A stretch of 57,273 nucleotides of DNA from Collinsella aerofaciens (GCF_015670795.1 NZ_JADPCJ010000015.1:1-57273), one strand, 5' to 3'. Shown: positions 43,278 to 52,400, counted from the stretch's first letter. Numbers and translations are program-made. The notes: generated from the letters alone by a model not told the origin.

Positions 43278-44441
43278 ATGCGCAAGATTAAAACCATCGA
43301 TGACATTACCAAGGACGGCAAGGTCGAGTTTGGCGAGGGCTACGAGTTTGTGGGCACCGCCGAGGAGGCCGATGCGATCCTGATGCGCTCGACCGACCTG
43401 CACGGCTACGAGCTGCCCGAGGGCATCCGTGCCATCGCCCGCTGCGGCGCCGGCGTCAACAACATCCCCGTCGAGGAGTACGCCAAGAAGGGCGTCGTCG
43501 TCTTTAACTCCCCCGGCGCCAACAGCAACGCCGTCAAGGAGCTCGTCCTGGGCATGCTGGTGCTCTCGAGCCGCGGCGTGGTGCAATCAATGAACTGGGT
43601 GCGTGACAACGCCGACGACCCCGAGATTCAGGTCGATGCCGAAAAGGCCAAGAAGGCCTTTGTGGGCCGCGAGCTCAAGGGCAAGCGCATCGGTGTCATC
43701 GGCCTGGGCAACGTGGGCTCCAAGGTCGCCAACGCCTGCGTCGATCTGGGCATGGACGTCTATGGCTACGATCCGTTCATTTCCGTTGAGCACGCGTGGG
43801 TGCTGAGCCGCGAGGTGCAGCGCGTGGGCACGCTCGAGGATCTCTGCCGCGGCTGCGACTACCTCACCGTGCACGTGCCCAGCAAGGCCGACACCATCGG
43901 CATGATCAGCACCGAGCAGATTAACCTGCTGGCACCGGACGCCGTGCTCATCAACTACGCACGCGAGACCATCATTGACGAGGACGCCGTCGACGCCGCC
44001 CTGCGTGCAGGCAAGCTCAGCTGGTTTAGCTGCGACTTTGCCACTCCCAAGACCGTCAAGATGCCCAATACGTTTATCACCACGCACTCGGGCGCCGGCA
44101 CCGGCGAGGCCGAGGCCAACTGCGCAGACATGGCCATCAGCGAGCTCAAGGATTACCTGGAGAACGGCAACATCGCGCACAGCGTCAACTACCCCGCCTG
44201 CAGCATGGGCAAGGCGCGCGCCGCAAGCCGCATTGCCTGCCTGCACGCCAACGTGCCCAACATGATCGGCCAGATCACGGCCATCCTGGCCAAGGACAAC
44301 GCCAACGTGCAGCGTATGACCAACGAGTCCGCCGGCGAGAACGCCTACACCATGTTCGACACCGATGAGCACCTGGACAGCAGCACCATCGAGGCGCTCA
44401 AGCAGATTCCGTCGATGTATCGCGTGCGCGTGATCAAGTAG
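43278..44441 (+). CDS. serA: 3-phosphoglycerate dehydrogenase
   Basis: SerA oxidises 3-phosphoglycerate to start serine synthesis. The 387 residues hold a substrate domain (RCGAGVNNIPVEEYAKKGVVVFNSPGANSNAVKEL near 60-90), the NAD-binding GLGNVGSKVA near 145, and a C-terminal ACT-like domain (NVPNMIGQITAILAKDNANVQRM near 330) that may sense serine. The catalytic histidine is in ITTHSGAGT near 270, where many relatives have TPHLG, so this is the short Coriobacteria/Firmicutes form. AAGGAG precedes ATG 43278. A strong terminator follows. Confidence 0.94.
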   Translation: MRKIKTIDDITKDGKVEFGEGYEFVGTAEEADAILMRSTDLHGYELPEGIRAIARCGAGVNNIPVEEYAKKGVVVFNSPGANSNAVKELVLGMLVLSSRGVVQSMNWVRDNADDPEIQVDAEKAKKAFVGRELKGKRIGVIGLGNVGSKVANACVDLGMDVYGYDPFISVEHAWVLSREVQRVGTLEDLCRGCDYLTVHVPSKADTIGMISTEQINLLAPDAVLINYARETIIDEDAVDAALRAGKLSWFSCDFATPKTVKMPNTFITTHSGAGTGEAEANCADMAISELKDYLENGNIAHSVNYPACSMGKARAASRIACLHANVPNMIGQITAILAKDNANVQRMTNESAGENAYTMFDTDEHLDSSTIEALKQIPSMYRVRVIK

Positions 44442-44504
44442 CGCCGGCTGATCTGACGGGCAGTTCCCCATGTGGCCTGCCCGTCGCTGACATTGAATGC
44501 CCGC

Positions 44505-44540
44505 GGGGGCGCCTTTCGCACGAGAGGCGCCCCCATTTTT
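44505..44540 (+). terminator. Terminator of serC-serA
   Basis: GGGGGCGCCT and AGGCGCCCCC form a stem around a short loop, followed by ATTTTT. It lies 64 bases after the serA stop. Confidence 0.9.
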
Positions 44541-44618
44541 GTGAGCGCTCCATTAAATGCACTGAGCCGCTTCTTGGCATACAATCTGTATGTTGACCTA
44601 ACTATCTGTGAGGTGCCT

Positions 44619-45839
44619 ATGGTAGATACAGATTTTGCTTGGCGGCTTACGCAAGGACTCGTGCGGATCGACAGTTCCGACCCAGGTGCGTATGAGGGCG
44701 AGATTGAACGCTATATCAAAGCGTTGGTTGAGGCTCAACTGGGGCGGTTGAGCCATCCGGTGCTCCATGCCGTGCAGGTTGAGGAACTCGAGGTGCTGAC
44801 CGGACGCCGCAATCTCATGGTCACCGTGCCCGGTTTGAGCGACGAGGCGCGGCTGGTCTATATCTGCCACATGGATACCGTTACCTTGGGCGATGGCTGG
44901 GACGCAAACACGCCGCCACTCGGAGCGGTTGTGCGTAACGACAAGCTCTACGGCCGCGGTGCCTGCGACATGAAGAGTGGCCTGGCCTGCGCCATTGCCG
45001 CACTGGTCCATACGCTCGAGCGCGTGGCGGCGGATGGCGCGCTGCCCCGCCGCGGCTTTTCGCTCATCTGCTCGGTCGACGAGGAAGATTTTATGCGCGG
45101 CTCAGAGGCAGCCATCGATGCTGGCTGGGTCGGCTCGCGTGAATGGGTGCTGGACACCGAGCCCACCGACGGACAGATCCAGGTGGCGCACAAGGGTCGC
45201 ACGTGGTTCGAGATCGAGATGACCGGCGTCACGGCGCATGCGAGCCAGCCTTGGAAGGGCGCGGATGCCGTCGCCGCCATGGCCGAGGTCGTGTGTTCGC
45301 TCCGTCGCGCGTTTGTGGCGCTGCCCGCGCACGATGAGCTGGGGCCTTCGACCATCACGTTTGGCCAAATCGAGGGCGGATATCGCCCCTACGTCGTACC
45401 CGACCGCGCCAAAGCCTGGGTCGACATGCGACTGACCCCGCCGACCGATACGGCCGCCGCGACGCGCATGGTAGAGCAGGCCATCGCCGGCGCCGAAGCC
45501 GCCGTTCCCGGTTGCCATGGCAGCTACACCGTGACGGGCGACCGCCCCGCCATCGAGCGCGACCCGAACTCTCCCCTTCTAGCAGCGCTCAAGCGTGCCG
45601 CCGATGACGTGACGGACGCGGACACGACCGTCGGCTTCTTTACCGGCTACACCGACACCGCCGTCATTGCCGGCAAGACAGACAACCGCAATTGCATGAG
45701 CTACGGTCCCGGGTCGCTCGCGCTCGCGCACAAGCCCAACGAATATGTGCCCCACGCCGATATCGTTCGTTGTCAGCAGGTGCTAATCGCGCTCGCCGAT
45801 AACGTGCTCTGGGACGCGAGCGGCCAAGTTGGGGCATAA
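44619..45839 (+). CDS. M20 metallopeptidase (ArgE/DapE family)
   Basis: The 406-residue zinc enzyme has VYICHMDTV (metal His and Asp) near 80, YGRGACDMKSGLACAIAAL near 115, SVDEEDFMRGS near 155 (catalytic Glu pair), and HKGRTWFEIEMTGVTAHASQPWKGADAV near 195-220 at the dimer domain. FFTGYTDTAVIAG with the final APHKPNEYVP-type block (AHKPNEYVPHADIV) completes the site. M20 enzymes hydrolyse N-acyl or peptide bonds; the substrate is not evident. ATG 44619 is chosen over an upstream in-frame start inside the serA terminator. Confidence 0.9.
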   Translation: MVDTDFAWRLTQGLVRIDSSDPGAYEGEIERYIKALVEAQLGRLSHPVLHAVQVEELEVLTGRRNLMVTVPGLSDEARLVYICHMDTVTLGDGWDANTPPLGAVVRNDKLYGRGACDMKSGLACAIAALVHTLERVAADGALPRRGFSLICSVDEEDFMRGSEAAIDAGWVGSREWVLDTEPTDGQIQVAHKGRTWFEIEMTGVTAHASQPWKGADAVAAMAEVVCSLRRAFVALPAHDELGPSTITFGQIEGGYRPYVVPDRAKAWVDMRLTPPTDTAAATRMVEQAIAGAEAAVPGCHGSYTVTGDRPAIERDPNSPLLAALKRAADDVTDADTTVGFFTGYTDTAVIAGKTDNRNCMSYGPGSLALAHKPNEYVPHADIVRCQQVLIALADNVLWDASGQVGA

Positions 45840-45878
45840 TAAGCCGCGAACAAACCGACTCGTGCGTTAGGACCGCCC

Positions 45879-46559
45879 ATGAAAGCACTTCCGTTTCCCT
45901 GCATCCGCCCGGCTCAGGACCGCGTGCTCGAGGCGCTGCCTGCAATGGGCAGCATCCTGAGCGGCAACGATGCTCTGCGCGGAGCCATTGCCGATGGTCT
46001 GATGCTCAAGGACCCGGGTGCGGCGTATTACGTGTACGAATGCTCGGGCGAGCCGGGACGTGTGACGGGTGTCGTGGCGATCTGCCCGGTTGGTGCGCTG
46101 GCGGGCGGCGACGCGGTTGCCGCCGATACGACCGCCGCTGCGCGCGCAATCGCCGACCTCAAGGTACAGCCCCGTCCCGTAACGCTTGTCTACGAAGCCT
46201 CTCCCGTCATGGATATCATCCTCGGCGCCGCAAAAGAGGGCGCTTCACTCTATGCCGTCACCGACCCCGCCGGCATTACGCACCGCGTGTGGGAGGTCAA
46301 GCGCGAGGACGCCGTCGGGGCCATCCGCGCCATGCTCGACCAGGCGCCGGAGCCGGCACTGGCCGACGACCCTGCCTACGCTGTCGCACTAGTCGAGGCA
46401 TCACAGCTCCTGGCCGACGATGCACGTGCCGCCGGCACCTACACGGGCAAAGAGCCGTTCAACTTTGCCGTAGCTGCGCTCTTCCCCGCCGCGCAGGTCA
46501 GCGGCGGCGCGGCGCAGGTTCCGACGGGTCTGCTCACGCACCAGGTCGCGCGGTTCTAG
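45879..46559 (+). CDS. Short DUF1015-like protein
   Basis: The 226 residues begin ALPFPCIRPAQDRV, resembling DUF1015 starts, and continue with AYYVYECSGEPGRVTGVVAICPV and a VTLVYEASP segment. DUF1015 proteins commonly neighbour serA and serC in Firmicutes-like genomes, which supports the call. They are usually about 400 residues, so this is a compact version lacking about half. It follows the peptidase by 39 bases, same strand. Function is unknown even for the long form. Confidence 0.62.
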   Translation: MKALPFPCIRPAQDRVLEALPAMGSILSGNDALRGAIADGLMLKDPGAAYYVYECSGEPGRVTGVVAICPVGALAGGDAVAADTTAAARAIADLKVQPRPVTLVYEASPVMDIILGAAKEGASLYAVTDPAGITHRVWEVKREDAVGAIRAMLDQAPEPALADDPAYAVALVEASQLLADDARAAGTYTGKEPFNFAVAALFPAAQVSGGAAQVPTGLLTHQVARF

Positions 46560-46604
46560 CAAGACCAGACCGTCCAGCACAAAAATCGGCAGCCCAACAA
46601 ACAG

Positions 46605-46645
46605 GGGGCGGAGATGCAGCAGGTACATGCATCTCCGCCCCTTTT
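46605..46645. terminator. Terminator after the DUF1015-like gene
   Basis: GGGGCGGAGATGCA and TGCATCTCCGCCCC form a perfect 14-bp stem with a 9-base loop, then TTTT. It lies between two converging genes. Confidence 0.9.
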
Positions 46646-46688
46646 GCGTCGAGAAGTTATGCCGACGACCCGTGCCGCCGCGCTCGCG

Positions 46689-47324
46689 TTATCCGCGCTG
46701 CGGACCCGCAGTAGCCACGAGCGGTTCAAGCCCCAGCTCGCGCGCGTAGTCTTCCTGCGTAAAGACTTCGACCAGTTCAAACGTATCGGCCGCATCGTCA
46801 AACGCAAACTGCAGCACTGAGCAGTTGCCCGGCACGCGTTCGCGCTCGTCGGCCGCCGCGCCCCGCACGTGGTCCAAAAACTCCTTGATAGCCGAGCCGT
46901 GGCTCACCGCGAGCACGCACTCGTGGTCCGGACGTCGCATAAGATCGGTTATCGTCGCCGCCATGCGCTCGCGCACCTGCATCTGGCCCTCGCCGCCAAA
47001 CTGACGATAGAAATCTCGCCACGGCCGCTCGGGCATAAGCATCACGCGCTCGGCCTCAAAGTCGCCAAAGAACCACTCACGCAGACCGTCCAGGCGCTCG
47101 TACGCCAAGCCCGGCCACAGGTTGGCGATAGTCTGCTCGGTGCGATGAAGTGTGGAGGTGTAGGCATGATCGGGTTCAATGCCGCGCGCACGTAAGAACA
47201 TGCCGGCACGTGCCGCCTGGTCGCATCCCAGCTGCGTGAGCGGCGAGTCACTCCAACCCTGAATAATGCGCTCAAGGTTGAATATTGTCTGCCCATGACG
47301 AACCAGATACAGGTCTTTATTCAT
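46689..47324 (-). CDS. Histidine phosphatase family protein (second of a tandem pair)
   Basis: A 211-residue phosphoglycerate-mutase-like phosphatase. The catalytic LVRHGQT is near residue 6, a conserved arginine/histidine set follows (TLHRTEQT near 60), and the second catalytic histidine is in LAVSHGSA near 160. The acid residue is likely in FFGDFEAERVML near 88. Substrates of this family range from sugar phosphates to cofactors. ATG 47324 has AAAGGA upstream. It lies 17 bases after a paralogue on the same strand. Confidence 0.9.
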   Translation of the reverse strand: MNKDLYLVRHGQTIFNLERIIQGWSDSPLTQLGCDQAARAGMFLRARGIEPDHAYTSTLHRTEQTIANLWPGLAYERLDGLREWFFGDFEAERVMLMPERPWRDFYRQFGGEGQMQVRERMAATITDLMRRPDHECVLAVSHGSAIKEFLDHVRGAAADERERVPGNCSVLQFAFDDAADTFELVEVFTQEDYARELGLEPLVATAGPQRG

Positions 47325-47341
47325 AGGGGTCCTTTCGTTCG

Positions 47342-47884
47342 TTACCAATCAAGGAGCGAAAACGCACCGTCGCAATAGCCAAAATGAAGCACGGCACCGT
47401 TGTCGGGTAGCTCTCCCCCGCCAGTCACATACTCAAGAAACTCCTGGCAGGAAGAGCCGTGGGAGACTGCCAGCACACAGTCGTGCTGCGGCCTGGCCAT
47501 GATGTGGGACAGCGCCGCGACCATGCGCGACTGGAGCTCGCCTTCAGACTCGCCACCAAAGGCCACCGGATAATCGCCACAGGGCTGCGGCGGCATCTCG
47601 CGATTTGATGTACCCTCCAGCGAGCCCAAATGCCACTCGCGCAGGTCATCGACCAGCTCTATCGAGCGGCCCTCACCAGCAATTAGCTCAGCCGTATGCC
47701 GCGCCCGGCCCAACGGCGAGGAATACACACGGTCAAAGGTCACGCCACGCGCCTCAAACGCCGCGCGCGTCGCCAGCGCCTGCTCGCGCCCGCGCGCCGT
47801 AAGCGGCGAATCGTGCCCGCCCTGCAAAATGTTCTGCACATTGAGCTCAGTCTGCCCATGCCGCACCAAATACAAATCTGCCAC
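47342..47884 (-). CDS. Histidine phosphatase family protein (first of a tandem pair)
   Basis: The 180-residue protein starts MADLYLVRHGQTELN and has SPLGRARHTAELI near 55, EWHLGSLEG near 85, and LAVSHGSSCQEF near 145, the standard catalytic set. It is a paralogue of the next gene: both share YLVRHGQT, an IQG/LQG-type block then DSPLT, and VLAVSHGS. The pair forms an operon. A distinct substrate for each copy is plausible. Confidence 0.9.
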   Translation of the reverse strand: MADLYLVRHGQTELNVQNILQGGHDSPLTARGREQALATRAAFEARGVTFDRVYSSPLGRARHTAELIAGEGRSIELVDDLREWHLGSLEGTSNREMPPQPCGDYPVAFGGESEGELQSRMVAALSHIMARPQHDCVLAVSHGSSCQEFLEYVTGGGELPDNGAVLHFGYCDGAFSLLDW

Positions 47885-47897
47885 ACGTCCTCCCCTC

Positions 47898-47937
47898 GCA
47901 CCACCGCAAAGGGGACAGGTACCTTTGTGGTGGTTTA
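47898..47937 (-). repeat. Gene-end palindrome, copy 6
   Basis: GCACCACCGCAAAGG and CCTTTGTGGTGGT enclose GGACAGGTA; one base of the left arm has changed. It lies 30 bases beyond the nitroreductase stop codon. Confidence 0.85.
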
Positions 47938-47966
47938 CCGCCGGATCACACCGCGGTGACGCTCAG

Positions 47967-48638
47967 CTACACCAGTACGTCGGCAAGCGGGCGCTTGGGT
48001 ACGTGGTGCACCTGCGCCTCGTCGCGCCAGTAATTAATTGAGCCGTCGGGGTTGGAATCGATCGCATCAATCACCTGCGTCTCGGCCAGAACGCCAAACG
48101 CCATGATCAGCTTGAGCTCATACTTGTCGCTATCGAGCCCCATGGCATCGATCGCGTGGGGCGTAAAGGCCTTGAACATGCAGGCAGCCACCTCGGGCGT
48201 GGCGCTGCGGGCGGCGAGCATCATCGTCTGCGCGGCAATGCCCGTGTCGACCTCGGTAATAGGAGCGGCGGGCTTGCCCGGAACGGCGCGCTCGGCAAGA
48301 ATCGCGATGTAGCCGGTCGGGCGCTCGCCCTCGGCAGGACCCGACCAGTCCTTAAGCGCGCCGGCCCATGCAAGCTCGTCAAACACGCGAGCGCAGTCCT
48401 CGGAACCGCTTACCACATGAAAACGCAGACGCTGAGCATTGGCGCCGCAGGGAGCCAGGTGCGCCAGTTCCGCCAGCTCGAGCAAAAACTCGCGCGGCAC
48501 GCGCATGGACTCGTCAAAGCGACGGCACGTACGGGCGCGGCGGACCAGCGCGTCAAACGTGTCCAGGCCGAGCTTTTCGCAACCTTGCTTTGCCATCGAC
48601 TCCGCGCTAGACGGCGCCGCGGGAACTGTTTCGTTCAT
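47967..48638 (-). CDS. Nitroreductase-family protein
   Basis: The 223-residue flavoprotein has RRARTCRRFDES near 35, the FMN-binding arginine pattern, LAPCGANAQRLRFHVV near 65, and a second FMN segment DTGIAAQTMMLAARS near 140. These belong to the FMN-dependent nitroreductases, which reduce nitro-, quinone- or enone-type substrates with NAD(P)H. The C-terminal YKLIMAFG-like ELKLIMAFGVLAE is also typical. ATG 48638 is chosen over a TTG at 48650. Substrate is unknown. Confidence 0.87.
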   Translation of the reverse strand: MNETVPAAPSSAESMAKQGCEKLGLDTFDALVRRARTCRRFDESMRVPREFLLELAELAHLAPCGANAQRLRFHVVSGSEDCARVFDELAWAGALKDWSGPAEGERPTGYIAILAERAVPGKPAAPITEVDTGIAAQTMMLAARSATPEVAACMFKAFTPHAIDAMGLDSDKYELKLIMAFGVLAETQVIDAIDSNPDGSINYWRDEAQVHHVPKRPLADVLV

Positions 48639-48873
48639 AGGGACCCCCAATTTCGGGCAATTGTTCTTAGGAAAATCTAACCTAAAACGTAGGCAATAAC
48701 GAACAGGGCTGCAATGTTCTACACCTGTTGAATAGAAAATCGCGACGTGGGGAACAACGGAAACAATTCGGGGCCTTTGGGTTACGTTTCACCCTCCCCG
48801 ACCCATACGTCAGCGCCTTTAGGCGATACTGGTCGTAACGATCAAGGCTTACGCCGCACGGAAAGGAGACATT

Positions 48874-49476
48874 ATGGGCATCTTTAAGAATGATGACCAA
48901 AAATCGAGCCAGTTTGGATTTGACGAGAAAAGCATGGCAGGCAAGGCCGTCAAGGCCGTGCGCTGGATTTACGCCATCACGGGCGTCTTGGCGCTCGTCG
49001 CCGGCATCGCACTGCTGTTTGCGCCCGCCAAGTCCCTCGTCTTCTTAACGACCGTCTTGGGCTTCTACTTTGTGATCACGGCCGCGATCAGGCTGTTTAC
49101 CGCTGTTTTCGAGCCACTGCTGCCCACCGGCTGGCGCGTGACGAGCATCATCTCCAACCTACTCATTATCTTGGGCGGCGTCATAATCCTGCGCAACCAG
49201 GCCTTCTCGACCGCGACGCTCACCACGATGGTGGTTATCGTGGCCGGCTTTGGCTGGATCGTCGAAGGTGTCATGTCCATTCTGGAGTCCGAGCTTTCGT
49301 CCAACCGTGCCCTCGCCATCCTGAGCGGCGCGCTCTCCATCATCGCCGGCATGTTCGTGTTTATCTATCCGCTGTGGTCGGCCAAGATGCTCGTCATCTT
49401 TAGCGGCGCCGCACTGCTGGTGTTTGGCGTAACGCTGATTGTTCGCGCTATTCAATTTGGCAAACTGGTGCACTAG
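48874..49476 (+). CDS. HdeD-family (DUF308) membrane protein
   Basis: A 200-residue protein with six predicted helices in three pairs, as in HdeD: RWIYAITGVLALVAGIALLFAP, then SLVFLTTVLGFYFVITAAIRLF, and four more to the C-terminus. HdeD is linked to acid resistance in E. coli, though the role here is unknown. ATG 48874 has AAGGAG upstream. Its stop is immediately followed by the ATG of the next gene. Confidence 0.85.
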   Translation: MGIFKNDDQKSSQFGFDEKSMAGKAVKAVRWIYAITGVLALVAGIALLFAPAKSLVFLTTVLGFYFVITAAIRLFTAVFEPLLPTGWRVTSIISNLLIILGGVIILRNQAFSTATLTTMVVIVAGFGWIVEGVMSILESELSSNRALAILSGALSIIAGMFVFIYPLWSAKMLVIFSGAALLVFGVTLIVRAIQFGKLVH

Positions 49477-49959
49477 ATGCCGCGAACGCTCTTTATTGAT
49501 GCAGACGCCTGCCCGGTCACGCGCGAGTCAATTGACTGCGCGCGGCGGGCGGGCGTCGCCGTCGTTATCGCCGGCAACAGCACACAGAACCTGGAACGCC
49601 ACATTCGCCGCGACGATCCGCGCGACGTCGAGCATGCGCGACGCGGATTTTGGGTCACGACGCTCGATGTGAGCGTGGGCGCCGACAGCGCCGACTTTGC
49701 CATTGTCGAACGCCTGCAGGCGGGCGACGTAGTCGTGACGCAGGACATTGGCTTGGCGAGCATGGTGCTCGGGCGCGATGCCGCCGCCATCGGCGTGCGC
49801 GGGCGCGTCTACGATAAGGCGACCATCGACATGCAACTGTTTATTCGCCACGAGGAAAAGAAGGTGCGCCGCGCCGGCGGTCGCACTCGCGGTCCGGCGG
49901 CATTTACCAGCGAAGACCGGGCCCGCTTTAAGCGCAACCTCACCGAGCTGCTGCGCTAA
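49477..49959 (+). CDS. YaiI/YqxD-family protein (DUF188)
   Basis: The 160 residues begin RTLFIDADACPVTRESI and continue with GDVVVTQDIGLASMVLGRDA near 90, both typical of UPF0178. The fold is PIN-like and the acid residues (DAD, QDI) suggest a metal-dependent nuclease, unproven in the family. It begins one base after the HdeD-like stop, so the two are co-translated. The last third is basic. A terminator follows. Confidence 0.9.
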   Translation: MPRTLFIDADACPVTRESIDCARRAGVAVVIAGNSTQNLERHIRRDDPRDVEHARRGFWVTTLDVSVGADSADFAIVERLQAGDVVVTQDIGLASMVLGRDAAAIGVRGRVYDKATIDMQLFIRHEEKKVRRAGGRTRGPAAFTSEDRARFKRNLTELLR

Positions 49960-49961
49960 CC

Positions 49962-50003
49962 AAGGTAGATTTTCGGGACATGCCCGGAAATCTACCTTTT
50001 TGT
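49962..50003 (+). terminator. Terminator after the YaiI-like gene
   Basis: AAGGTAGATTTTCGGG and CCCGGAAATCTACCTT form a nearly perfect stem around ACATG, ending in TTTTTG. Confidence 0.88.
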
Positions 50004-50040
50004 TTTGAGCGGTGTGAGCGCTCGGAATCCATGGCTCAAC

Positions 50041-50117
50041 AAAAAACGGGCTTCAAAATGCCATGCGTCGCCGCATTGCGCAGGCGCCGAGCATGGCTAT
50101 TTGAAGCCCATTTTTTA
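50041..50117 (-). terminator. Long terminator hairpin after the ArsP_2-like permease
   Basis: On the minus strand, GGGCTTCAAATAGCCATGC pairs with GCATGGCATTTTGAAGCCC around a 24-base loop, with A and T tracts on each side. It lies 8 bases beyond the permease stop and could serve both directions. Confidence 0.8.
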
Positions 50118-50124
50118 GGCCTAC

Positions 50125-51225
50125 TTAGAGGCCGAAGGCGGATAGGATAAGGCCCCAGCCGGCGCCGATGACGTACATCATGACCAGGAACACGGCGTTT
50201 TCACGAGCGCTGCGGTTGGTGCGGAACAGGACAAGATAGCCCACGCCGGCGGAAATGAGCGTGCCGGCGAGCATCGGCGCCAGCTGTAGCGCGCCCTCCA
50301 GGTACAGCTGCGTAATGACCACGCTGGCCGAGCAGTTGGGGATCAGGCCGACGAGTGCCGAGCCCAAGACGGCGAGCGTCTCGTTGCCACGCAGGAACTG
50401 CTCGATCGCGGACTCTCCGAAGGTCTCGAGCACGGCAACTAGAATCAGCGTCACCAGGAAAATAAAAACCGAAACCTGCACGGTGTGCGAGATCGCGCTG
50501 CGGATAATCGACAGGACGGGCGCACCTTCGTGGGAGTGACCGTGGTCGTGCCCATGGCCGTGGTGGTGCTCATGCTCGCCTGCGTGACCGTGGTCATGGC
50601 TGTGTCCGTGGTCGCGCTCGTGTTCATCTTCATCATCATCGCAACCGCAATGGTCGCGCTCGCACAACTCGTGGATGTGGTCGGCGCTCACGCCCGCCTC
50701 GGCCACTTCATCAATGATGTCGCCCCCGGTATGGTCGTCGTGCGCGCAGTTCACATGAGCCGGATTGGCAGCGGTCCCCAGCACGGTACGGCGAATCGCC
50801 GCATGCGCGCGGGCATTACGACGAAGGCCGCGGATAGCCGCGTCCACGATAAAGCCCGTGACCAGCGCGATCAGTGCCTTCGAAGCCAAAAGCATCGCCA
50901 TGGTCTGCACGGGCACCTGCTCGGCGAGCAACAGCGGCAGCATCTCATCGGAGGTCGAAAGGAACACCGCCACCAACGTGCCCAAGGTCACGACACGACC
51001 GGCGTACAGCGTTGCTGCCATGGCCGAAAATCCGCACTGCGGCACAATGCCCAGCAGCGAGCCAGCCACGGGACCCGCAGCGCCGGCGCGCTTGATAGCG
51101 CCGTTGACGCGGTCGCCCGCAACGTGCTCAAGTGTCTCGAGAGCAAGATACGTCACCAACAAAAACGGCGCCAGCGAGAGCGTGTCCTTGCCGGCGTCGA
51201 GCAGAATATCAATCAGCAAATCCAT
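50125..51225 (-). CDS. His-rich metal permease (ArsP_2/putative manganese transporter type)
   Basis: The 366-residue membrane protein has two halves, each of about four helices with a proline/cysteine-containing re-entrant pattern: GSLLGIVPQCGFSAMAATLYAG near 55 and GSALVGLIPNCSASVVITQLYLEG near 290. A loop of about 80 residues between them (about 165-240) is extremely His/Asp-rich (HDHGHAGEHEHHHGHGHDHGHSHE), a metal-binding lid. This matches the ArsP_2 group annotated as arsenic or manganese efflux. Substrate is inferred only. ATG 51225 has GAAAGG upstream. Confidence 0.8.
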   Translation of the reverse strand: MDLLIDILLDAGKDTLSLAPFLLVTYLALETLEHVAGDRVNGAIKRAGAAGPVAGSLLGIVPQCGFSAMAATLYAGRVVTLGTLVAVFLSTSDEMLPLLLAEQVPVQTMAMLLASKALIALVTGFIVDAAIRGLRRNARAHAAIRRTVLGTAANPAHVNCAHDDHTGGDIIDEVAEAGVSADHIHELCERDHCGCDDDEDEHERDHGHSHDHGHAGEHEHHHGHGHDHGHSHEGAPVLSIIRSAISHTVQVSVFIFLVTLILVAVLETFGESAIEQFLRGNETLAVLGSALVGLIPNCSASVVITQLYLEGALQLAPMLAGTLISAGVGYLVLFRTNRSARENAVFLVMMYVIGAGWGLILSAFGL

Positions 51226-51265
51226 GACGGATGGAACCTTTCATGTCTTTCGGCAGCATTGTAAA

Positions 51266-51306
51266 AGTCCTAGCGGTCAACTAGGGTATTGTAGTTGTCC
51301 TAGGCG
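51266..51306. promoter_or_regulatory. Operator-like repeats upstream of the metal permease
   Basis: CCTAGCGGTCAACTAGG and AACTAGGGTATTGTAGTT contain overlapping inverted repeats, followed by TTGTCCTAGG. They lie 40-80 bases before the permease start. A metal-responsive repressor of the DtxR/MntR or Fur kind could bind here; none is encoded nearby. Confidence 0.45.
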
Positions 51307-51397
51307 CGATGCCAATAGTTGCCCATGGTAAACTATCATCTCGCCACATCTCAATGAACCCGAGCCGCGCGGTGCGGCCCGTCCAAGGAGCAGTTAT

Positions 51398-52366
51398 ATG
51401 AACGTTTCACAAGCACTCGAATACGAGCGCCAGCCGTTTATTCCCATGTTTATCTATGGCGATCACGGCGCCATGGAGTCCGAGCGCCAGAAGGGCGAGG
51501 AGGCCCTTAAGGTGCTCGAAACCGAGTACTTTACCGCCGAGGGCGACCCCAGCTTCGACTTTGCCACCGTGCGCGACCTGGCTGACCGCAACCGCGACCT
51601 GTGCGACCAGATTGGCGAGGCACGCCTGCGCAACGTGACGCCCGCGACGCTTTCGCGCGGCCTGTCCGATGCCGACACCTGCGCCGCCATCGGTAAGATG
51701 CAAAAGCGCACCGCCGCGTCGGTCATGCGCGAGATCCGCGGCGACCGCGACGCGCTCGGCGTGGCCTACGCCCGCAAGCCCATCCAGGGCACCGTGCTCG
51801 GTATCGACATCGAGACCACCGGCCGTGCACCCGAGCGCGGCTATATCATCAACGTGGGCTGGGAGATCATGGATCTCACCAGCGACGCCGTGCCGCATGA
51901 CGCCGAGGCACACTACTGTGGCCTGCCCGACATCTACCGCGGCGAGGATGTGCCGTTGTCGAATATCCACCACATCACCTGGGACGACATTGACGGCAAA
52001 AAGCCGTTCCGCGAGAACAAGGAATTGCAGAAGCAGCTGCTCAAGCTTATGAAGAAATACCCGTACATGGCGCATAACGCCGCGTTCGAGGACAGCTGGT
52101 TCAAAATTCATCTGGACGGTTACGCCGAGGCACGCCGCGCCGGCAAGATTATCGTCATCGACTCGCGCCAGATCTGCCGCAGCCTGGATGCCGACGTCCG
52201 CTCGCTCCCCCGCGAGTCCGCGCCCGCCGCGCTCGAGAACTGGGCCCGCCGCCGCGGCACCCTCGCCGCCGACGCCAACGAGCAGCACCTGGGCCTCGAC
52301 GACACCGACCTCATGCTCCGCACCGTCCAAGCCGAGTTCAACCTCAAGAACCTGTTTGCCAAGTAG
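51398..52366 (+). CDS. DEDD-family 3'-5' exonuclease
   Basis: The second half of this 322-residue protein is an exonuclease fold. Exo I is LGIDIETTG near residue 144, Exo II is AHNAAFEDSWF near 229, and Exo III is HLGLDDTDL near 303, giving the acidic D-E-D-D set with histidine (DEDDh). The first 130 residues are helical and unassigned. Such enzymes degrade DNA or RNA from the 3' end, as in polymerase proofreading domains. ATG 51398 has AAGGAG-type sequence upstream. Confidence 0.82.
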   Translation: MNVSQALEYERQPFIPMFIYGDHGAMESERQKGEEALKVLETEYFTAEGDPSFDFATVRDLADRNRDLCDQIGEARLRNVTPATLSRGLSDADTCAAIGKMQKRTAASVMREIRGDRDALGVAYARKPIQGTVLGIDIETTGRAPERGYIINVGWEIMDLTSDAVPHDAEAHYCGLPDIYRGEDVPLSNIHHITWDDIDGKKPFRENKELQKQLLKLMKKYPYMAHNAAFEDSWFKIHLDGYAEARRAGKIIVIDSRQICRSLDADVRSLPRESAPAALENWARRRGTLAADANEQHLGLDDTDLMLRTVQAEFNLKNLFAK

Positions 52367-52400
52367 AAACGTCTACGACAAACTCCGACGTAGATCACGA

